A stretch of 11,212 nt of DNA. Origin: a bacterium. GTDB lineage: Bacteria > Thermosulfidibacterota > Thermosulfidibacteria > Thermosulfidibacterales > JALWSI01. Every line of letters begins with the position of its first letter. Position 1 is the first letter of the stretch. The notes under the pieces are model-generated. The model was not told where the DNA came from, did no database searches, and saw only the letters and a list, made by a program, of their open reading frames with translations. Made by a program: the position numbers and the translations under genes. The DNA lies in NCBI GenBank assembly GCA_027080315.1, contig JALWSI010000229.1, positions 1 to 11,212 on the forward strand, read 5' to 3'. Shown piece by piece: positions 6,735-11,212 of the stretch.

Positions 6735-6763
6735 AAGGTATGCCTGAGATGACGGGTTGTCAA
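6735..6763 (-). promoter_or_regulatory. Sigma-70-type promoter of the cold-shock gene
   Basis: On the minus strand a perfect -35 hexamer TTGACA (6758-6763) is followed by a 17-base spacer and a -10 candidate TACCTT (6735-6740). The -10 is weak (3 of 6 consensus bases), but the -35, the spacing and the A/T block directly upstream make this the best promoter in the window. Transcription would start near 6728. Confidence 0.6.
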
Positions 6764-6838
6764 CTGTAAAGATTCAAAAAAGCAAAAAATTTCAAACATT
6801 TTTTCTGGACTTAGCGGAAGGAGTGGTTTGACAGTCTT
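6764..6838 (-). promoter_or_regulatory. A/T-tract block upstream of csp promoter (UP-element-like) and tail of GGDEF transcript
   Basis: This stretch contains A-runs at 6776-6781 and 6784-6789 and a T-run at 6799-6804 directly upstream of the csp -35, as in an UP element that binds the RNA polymerase alpha subunit. The runs also form a 7-bp A/T dyad (6784-6790 with 6798-6804, loop 6791-6797). On the minus strand it is followed by GCTTTTTT, so it might weakly terminate the GGDEF transcript that ends at 6839. Neither role is certain. Confidence 0.4.
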
Positions 6839-8533
6839 TTACCCCCTCTGGCGCTTCCTTCTCGTTTTCTCAAGGTACATCAGTTTATCTGCCTGTATCA
6901 AAATGTCTTTAAGCTTCCAATCCTTGCCCTTTGCATCCATCTCAGAGAGGGTTGCGATTCCGATTGAGGCTCCAATCTTGGCATCAGGCCATTGGGGGAT
7001 CTCCACATTGTTCAGGGCCTTCTCTATTCTGTCTGCTACGATTTTTGCCCTCTCTCTACCTTGTCTTGGTAGAATCACCAGGAACTCGTCTCCTCCAAAC
7101 CGCACTGCTATGTCGGAGGTTCTTATGTTATCTTTGAGTATATTGGCTACCTCTTTGAGAATGGCATCACCTGCTTCGTGGCCGAAGGTGTCGTTCACCG
7201 CCTTGAACCCGTCTAAGTCAATCATCAATACTGCCAGATCCTCGTTGTAGCGCCGGCGTTCTTCCACCAAGTGGGCGAAGTGTTCGTTGAAGAATCTGCG
7301 GTTGAAGAGCCCTGTTAGCTCGTCTTTGGTGCTGAGGTAGTTTAGCCTCTCGCTCTTCTCCACCACCTCCCTCATTGCGCTTCCCAAACGAACTAAGTTG
7401 CCTATGCGCATACGTAGTTCTGGAAAGGTGAAAGGTGCTTTGATGAAGTCTGATGCCCCTGCCAGAAAGGCGTCGTACCCTATGAAGGGGTTTTCGTCTG
7501 ATGAGTATAGCAGCACCATTTTGCGGTACTCTGGAAGCTCCGAGTCGCGCAGCCAGCTTGTCATCTCCATTCCAGACGAGCCTTCCAGAACTATATCTGA
7601 CACCACCACCGAGAAGTCGTTTAGCATGATTAAAGATCTTGCATAGTCAGCGTTTCTCACGGCAATCACCTTGTAGCCCATGCTCTCTATTCCTCGCCTG
7701 ACGATGTTTCTTCTGGTGGTGCTATCCTCTACCAGCAGAATGCTGTGTATGTTGTCCGTTGCCTCTTTCTCGCCACCAATAAGGGCAATCACGTATCGGG
7801 TGAGGGTTTTAGGATCGTATGGTTTGTGTAGGTAGAAGGCTACCCCTGCGTTTAGGACCTTTTTCTTGAACTCTTCAGAGAACTCTGATGTGGCCATCAC
7901 AATGGGAATGTACCTGCCTGACCTTTGCAGCCAAAGGGCGAGATCCAACCCAGTGTCTTTGCCACCCAAGTTCTGGTCAAGAACCATGAGTCTCAATTTG
8001 TGGCCTAATGCTTTTATTCTCTCTTTTGCCTCTTCAATACTCTCGGCCATCTCTATCTTGTATCCAAAGGGAGCCAATCCTTTGATGGCCATCTGTCTGG
8101 CGGTTATTGAGTCGTCTACCACCAGGACCACCCCTTTTTCCGCTCTTAGAATATTGTAAGAGACGCAGCTCATCACAGACTCTTTCAGCACCTCAGGGGT
8201 GAAGGGCTTGTATAGAGCCAGATCCGGCATTCTTTGGGGGTATTTCCAGTTCAAGGCCTCTGATGATGTCAGAACGATCAAAGGCAGGTGGCAGAAACCA
8301 TTCTGGCAGATCTTTTCCATTACTGCTTCGGCTCTTACCCCCTCGAGGGGCTCCCTGTCGCAGATCAACACGTGGAGCTTTTCCAGCAGCTCTTTGAGAT
8401 TGTCAAGGGAGTCTTCAAAGTAGAGAACCGCTTCCCCTTCAAGGTGGGACTCTATGACCCTTCTTAGGGTGCTACTCTCTGTAACTACCCCCACTTTGGG
8501 GATAAAGTTTCCCTCCTCACCCTGTAACAGCAT
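6839..8533 (-). CDS. Response regulator with three receiver domains and a GGDEF diguanylate cyclase domain
   Basis: This 564-residue cytoplasmic protein should make cyclic di-GMP from two GTP under phosphorylation control, on the plan of PleD but with one more receiver. Receiver 1 (about 12-128) is partly degenerate: Asp59 and Lys109 are present but the N-terminal acidic pair is missing (VVTES). Receiver 2 (135-253) has Asp140/141, Asp186 and Lys237. Receiver 3 (264-385) has Glu269/Asp270, Asp313 and Lys365. A short coiled linker (about 385-402) leads to the GGDEF domain (404-557), with LTGLFNRRFF, DLDGFKAVND and the intact catalytic GGDEF at 480-484. RTSD (471-474), five residues before it, is a product-inhibition I-site. 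No membrane segment is seen. ATG 8533 lacks a Shine-Dalgarno sequence and lies 19 bases after a terminator, so its own promoter is close or the start is elsewhere. The partner kinase is not in the window. Confidence 0.92.
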   Translation of the reverse strand: MLLQGEEGNFIPKVGVVTESSTLRRVIESHLEGEAVLYFEDSLDNLKELLEKLHVLICDREPLEGVRAEAVMEKICQNGFCHLPLIVLTSSEALNWKYPQRMPDLALYKPFTPEVLKESVMSCVSYNILRAEKGVVLVVDDSITARQMAIKGLAPFGYKIEMAESIEEAKERIKALGHKLRLMVLDQNLGGKDTGLDLALWLQRSGRYIPIVMATSEFSEEFKKKVLNAGVAFYLHKPYDPKTLTRYVIALIGGEKEATDNIHSILLVEDSTTRRNIVRRGIESMGYKVIAVRNADYARSLIMLNDFSVVVSDIVLEGSSGMEMTSWLRDSELPEYRKMVLLYSSDENPFIGYDAFLAGASDFIKAPFTFPELRMRIGNLVRLGSAMREVVEKSERLNYLSTKDELTGLFNRRFFNEHFAHLVEERRRYNEDLAVLMIDLDGFKAVNDTFGHEAGDAILKEVANILKDNIRTSDIAVRFGGDEFLVILPRQGRERAKIVADRIEKALNNVEIPQWPDAKIGASIGIATLSEMDAKGKDWKLKDILIQADKLMYLEKTRRKRQRG

Positions 8534-8552
8534 ATTTCACTAAATAGAATAG

Positions 8553-8585
8553 AAACGGCCGCAGGGCAAGTCTCTGCGGCCGTTT
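8553..8585 (-). terminator. Rho-independent terminator of the hdrA–mvhD operon
   Basis: A 12-bp perfect stem (8553-8564 with 8574-8585, core ACGGCCGCAG) encloses a 9-base loop, starting 16 bases after the mvhD stop. On the minus strand it is followed by a T-rich tail (TTTCTATTCTATTT). It should end the HdrA–MvhD transcript; the GGDEF gene begins only 19 bases beyond it. Confidence 0.85.
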
Positions 8586-8601
8586 TACAAGATTTTTCAA
8601 T

Positions 8602-9027
8602 CTACACCATCTTCTGGTTGGCTATGGGATTGGGGCCAAGGTTCTTTATGTGCTCGGTGAACTCAGAGACCACCTGGGCAAACCGGGGACCTTCTGAGGC
8701 CGAGATCCAGGATAACCTCACCCTTTCTGGCTCCAGGCCTAAACTTGTGAGAAGCTGCTTGGTGAGGGCCATCTTGCGCCGTGCGTAGTAGTTGCCCTTC
8801 TGGTAGTGGCAGTCTCCTGGATGGCAGCCAGCCACCAGCACCCCGTCGGCACCTTCAAGAAGGGCCTTTATGATGAATACGGGATCAACCCTGCTTGAGC
8901 ACATAACCTTCACGGCCTTGAGATTGGGGGGATACTTGAGCCTGCTGATTCCCGCAAGATCCGCTCCAGTATAGCTGCACCAGTAGCACAAGAATCCCAC
9001 CAGATTGGGTTTTAACTCTCCGCTCAT
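8602..9027 (-). CDS. mvhD: MvhD/FlpD-type hydrogenase iron-sulfur subunit
   Basis: This 141-residue cytoplasmic protein of the MvhD/FlpD family carries a [2Fe-2S] cluster and hands electrons between an oxidoreductase (hydrogenase or formate dehydrogenase) and HdrA. Family signs are CYWCSYTGADLAG (C14, C17), VMCSSRVDP (C43) and the signature GCHPGDCHYQKGN (C68, C73), followed by SASE near the C-terminus (109-112). The length is normal. The frame runs upstream into the hdrA end, but ATG 9027 overlaps the hdrA stop as ATGA, has AGAGGGGG before it and gives the correct N-terminus, so it was chosen; the 4-base overlap implies translational coupling. No in-frame TGA for selenocysteine is present. 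MvhD-like BamF of class II benzoyl-CoA reductase complexes is an alternative identity that needs the upstream genes to settle. Confidence 0.93.
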   Translation of the reverse strand: MSGELKPNLVGFLCYWCSYTGADLAGISRLKYPPNLKAVKVMCSSRVDPVFIIKALLEGADGVLVAGCHPGDCHYQKGNYYARRKMALTKQLLTSLGLEPERVRLSWISASEGPRFAQVVSEFTEHIKNLGPNPIANQKMV

Positions 9028-11212
9028 AGTAACACCCCCTCTAACTCTGCGAATATCTCTTGGTTGTTGAAGTGCCTTGTGGTGACCGCCTTGTTGGGAC
9101 AGGTGGCTGCGCAGAGCCCGCAGCCCTTGCATATTGCGGCGTTAACCACACAGACCCCTTGTGCAGGGTTGTACTCTATTGCCGAGTACATGCACACCCC
9201 CATGCACTGCTGGCATCCCACACAGACCTCGGGATCAATGTGGGACACCGCCGCTTCAACCTCCACCTGTCCTCGCATAATGAGGCTGAGAGCCTCTGAA
9301 GCGGCGCCCTCTGCCTGGGATACGGTGTCAGGAATGTCTTTTGGCCCCTGACAGCATCCCGCCAAAAAGACCCCGTCGCTGGCGGTAGAGAGGGGGGCCA
9401 GCTTGGGATGAAGCTCAATGAACCAGCCGTCCTGATCCTGTGAGATTCCTACCAGGCGAGCAATCTCCTCAGCTCCGTCGGCAGGCTCAAGGCCTACGCT
9501 GAGAAGCACCATGTCAACAGGCACCCTGCGGACCTTGCCTGCCAAGGTGTCCTCTGCCACCACTATGAGCTTGCCCTCCTCCTCTGGTGAGAGGGGCACG
9601 TCGGTCACCTGGGCCACCTTACCCCTGATGAAGAGCACCCCCTCCTCTTGCAGCCTGTTGTAGAACTCCTCGTAGCCCTTACCTGGGGAGCGTATGTCAA
9701 TGTAGAACTCGTAAACCTCAGCGCCCACCTTCTCTCTCACCAGATGGGCAAACTTCATGGAGTACATGCAGCAGACCCGGGAGCAGTAGCGCTTGTTGTT
9801 GGCGTCTCTTGAGCCCACGCAGTGGATGATGGCCACCCTCTCGGGTTTTTTGCCGTTCTTCATGAGCACCTCTCCGCTGGTGGGCCCTGCGGCGTTGTTC
9901 AGGCGCTCAAACTCTATGCTGGTGTAAACCTCTGGGTATCTCCCGTAGCCGAACTGGGATAGGGTCTCTGCAGAGGGATCTATGGGCTTGAAGCCTGTGG
10001 CCACGATGATGGATCCAACATCAACCTCAATCTCTTCATCCTTCATCTCGTGGCGTATGGCTTTTGCCTCGCATAGCTTCTCACACTCGCGGCACTCGCA
10101 GCAGCCAGCACAGTCAAGGCACCTCTTGGCCTCTTCCAGAGCCTCCTCTTCAGACATAGGCTGCTCAACCTCTGCAAAGTTGGAGATACGCTCTTTTGTA
10201 TCCAGGTGTCTTAGAGAGACAGGGCTTGAGACGCTGTAGCGACGCTTCTTTAGCACCTCCTCCTTATCCACGCTCTCCATCCAGTGCTCTTCGTAGGGAC
10301 GGGCTTTTAGGTCCTCTCCCTCAAGGTAGCGGCTGATGTACTCTGCTGCCTGGCGTCCAAGGCCAATGGCCTCAACAATGGAGGCAGGCCCCTTTGTGGC
10401 GTCTCCACCAGCAAAGACCCCTTCAAGGTTGGTCTGCAGCGTCTCTGGATCAACCCAGATTGTGCCGTTTCTGTTCACCTTGAGCCCTTCCGCGGCCAAT
10501 GGCTCGCTGTAAGGCTCCTGTCCAATGGCCAGAATCACCCTGTCTGCATCAATGGTGAACTCTGAGCCCTCAACGGGGATTGGGCGTCTTCGCCCAGACT
10601 CATCAGGCTCTCCAAGCTCCATCTTGATGCACTCTGCAGCGGCGAGCTTGCCGTTCTTGCCTAAGAACTTCACGGGGTTGGTGAGTATCCTCAGCTTCAC
10701 CCCCTCTTCTTCTGCCGCTTCAATCTCCTCCACGTAGGCAGGCATCTCCACCCGGGAACGGCGGTAAACAATGGTGACCTCCTTTGCCCCCAGCCTCAGG
10801 GCAGAGCGAGCAGCGTCAACGGCAGAGTTTCCTCCGCCCACCACTATCACCTTCTCGCCCACATCAAACTTCTCGCCGCTGTTCACCCGCCTTAAAAACT
10901 CGATGGAGCTCCAGACCCCATCAAGATCCTCTCCCTCAATGCCCATCTTTCTGTCTTTGTGGGCTCCGATTCCCACAAAGACGGCATCGTACTCCTCCTT
11001 CAGCTTCTTAAGGGAGATCCCGTCTTTTCCAACAGGGGAGCTGCACACAATCTCAACCCCTGTCTTCTTGATGAACTCAACCTCTTTGTCCACAAGCTCG
11101 TTGGGAATACGGTAGTTGGGTATGCCGTAGCGCAGCATGCCTCCTGGCTCTGGAGCTGCTTCAAGCACCTTCACCTGGTAGCCCTTACGGGCGAGGTAGA
11201 AGGCGCACGAGA
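9024..11212 (-). CDS. hdrA: HdrA-like iron-sulfur flavoprotein with fused GltD-like NAD(P)H domain, 5' end missing
   Basis: The frame is open to the right edge, so the N-terminus lies outside; 728 residues are visible. Numbered from the GTG at 11174, residues 1-300 are a GltD-like FAD/NAD(P) reductase (GGMLRYGIPNYRIP, the NAD(P) loop VVGGGNSAVD at 111-120, and FAGGDATKGPASIVEAIGLG). Next is a cysteine-rich stretch with seven Cys (352-368, CLDCAGCCECRECEKLC). The second half of HdrA follows, with IIVATGF, HCVGSRD (451-457), YCSRVCCMYSMKFAH (463-477) and FLAGCCQGPKDIPDTVSQAEGA. The C-terminus has two ferredoxin-type [4Fe-4S] sites: C651, C654, C657, C661 and C682, C685, C688, C692. HdrA flavin is a site of electron bifurcation in methanogens; the GltD part suggests coupling to NAD(P)H. 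The first HdrA half (FAD loop and its Cys) is not visible. MvhD follows with a 4-base overlap. BamE of benzoyl-CoA reductase complexes is an alternative. Confidence 0.9.
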   Translation of the reverse strand, partial: SCAFYLARKGYQVKVLEAAPEPGGMLRYGIPNYRIPNELVDKEVEFIKKTGVEIVCSSPVGKDGISLKKLKEEYDAVFVGIGAHKDRKMGIEGEDLDGVWSSIEFLRRVNSGEKFDVGEKVIVVGGGNSAVDAARSALRLGAKEVTIVYRRSRVEMPAYVEEIEAAEEEGVKLRILTNPVKFLGKNGKLAAAECIKMELGEPDESGRRRPIPVEGSEFTIDADRVILAIGQEPYSEPLAAEGLKVNRNGTIWVDPETLQTNLEGVFAGGDATKGPASIVEAIGLGRQAAEYISRYLEGEDLKARPYEEHWMESVDKEEVLKKRRYSVSSPVSLRHLDTKERISNFAEVEQPMSEEEALEEAKRCLDCAGCCECRECEKLCEAKAIRHEMKDEEIEVDVGSIIVATGFKPIDPSAETLSQFGYGRYPEVYTSIEFERLNNAAGPTSGEVLMKNGKKPERVAIIHCVGSRDANNKRYCSRVCCMYSMKFAHLVREKVGAEVYEFYIDIRSPGKGYEEFYNRLQEEGVLFIRGKVAQVTDVPLSPEEEGKLIVVAEDTLAGKVRRVPVDMVLLSVGLEPADGAEEIARLVGISQDQDGWFIELHPKLAPLSTASDGVFLAGCCQGPKDIPDTVSQAEGAASEALSLIMRGQVEVEAAVSHIDPEVCVGCQQCMGVCMYSAIEYNPAQGVCVVNAAICKGCGLCAATCPNKAVTTRHFNNQEIFAELEGVLL

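Noticed and set aside
6828-7250. 140-residue open frame on the plus strand
   Set aside because: It mirrors the GGDEF domain coding region on the opposite strand; the TTTGACA at its start is not followed by a -10 leading to a real gene.
9028-9132. Longer N-terminus for MvhD
   Set aside because: These codons are the hdrA 3' end in another frame; the ATGA overlap gives the family's normal start.
9060-9351. Plus-strand open frames opposite the HdrA C-terminus
   Set aside because: Cys/His-rich appearance comes from the complement of the ferredoxin-type cysteine codons; no ribosome site.
1-11212. CRISPR array, insertion sequence, tRNA or rRNA gene
   Set aside because: No direct-repeat array, transposase frame, terminal inverted repeats or cloverleaf-type sequence was found on reading both strands.

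Overview
The window looks like a stretch of chromosome from an anaerobic Gram-negative bacterium, most likely in the deltaproteobacterial / Desulfobacterota range. This is an inference from gene content. It rests on an HdrA–MvhD electron-transfer pair with a GltD-like domain fused to the HdrA part, an AMMECR1 plus radical-SAM pair, a lipoprotein with a lipobox, a long-chain polyprenyl synthase, a CobD-like enzyme, and a receiver–GGDEF protein. No insertion sequence, phage gene, CRISPR array, tRNA or rRNA was seen, so this reads as core chromosome rather than a mobile region.

Layout. Positions 1-1981 (+) hold the 3' part of a metal ABC transporter permease, followed after 2 bases by an RlmD/RumA-type 23S rRNA uridine methyltransferase. 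A convergent gap (1982-2111) follows. Positions 2112-5123 (-) form a tight operon, transcribed in the order polyprenyl diphosphate synthase, AMMECR1 protein (AmrA), AmmeMemoRadiSam radical SAM enzyme (AmrS), small lipoprotein, with gaps of 0, 13 and 26 bases. A 94-base divergent region (5124-5217) separates it from a CobD/HisC-like PLP enzyme (5218-6300, +). That gene shares a perfect palindromic terminator (6309-6334) with a convergent CspA-family cold-shock gene (6352-6555, -). The csp gene has a clear promoter and a leader of about 170 bases with unusual structure. Upstream lies a 564-residue protein with three receiver domains and a GGDEF domain (6839-8533, -). A strong terminator (8553-8585) ends an HdrA–MvhD operon (8602-11212, -) whose 5' end is outside the window.

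How the genes work together. HdrA and MvhD form an electron-transfer module. The GltD-like half of HdrA probably handles NAD(P)H, and MvhD passes electrons between HdrA and an unseen hydrogenase, formate dehydrogenase or similar partner. The polyprenyl synthase probably makes the quinone side chain. AmrA and AmrS belong to a widespread system whose function was not clear to me from established knowledge; the third member, Memo (AmrB), is not in the window. The three-receiver GGDEF protein is a c-di-GMP synthase output.

The least explained features are the csp leader and the AmrA/AmrS/lipoprotein operon attached to the polyprenyl synthase. The csp leader carries a strong Shine-Dalgarno-like run in a hairpin loop, an open frame without a standard start that stops 2 bases before an in-frame ATG, and two mutually exclusive hairpins. 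Nothing in the window proves a wholly new system.
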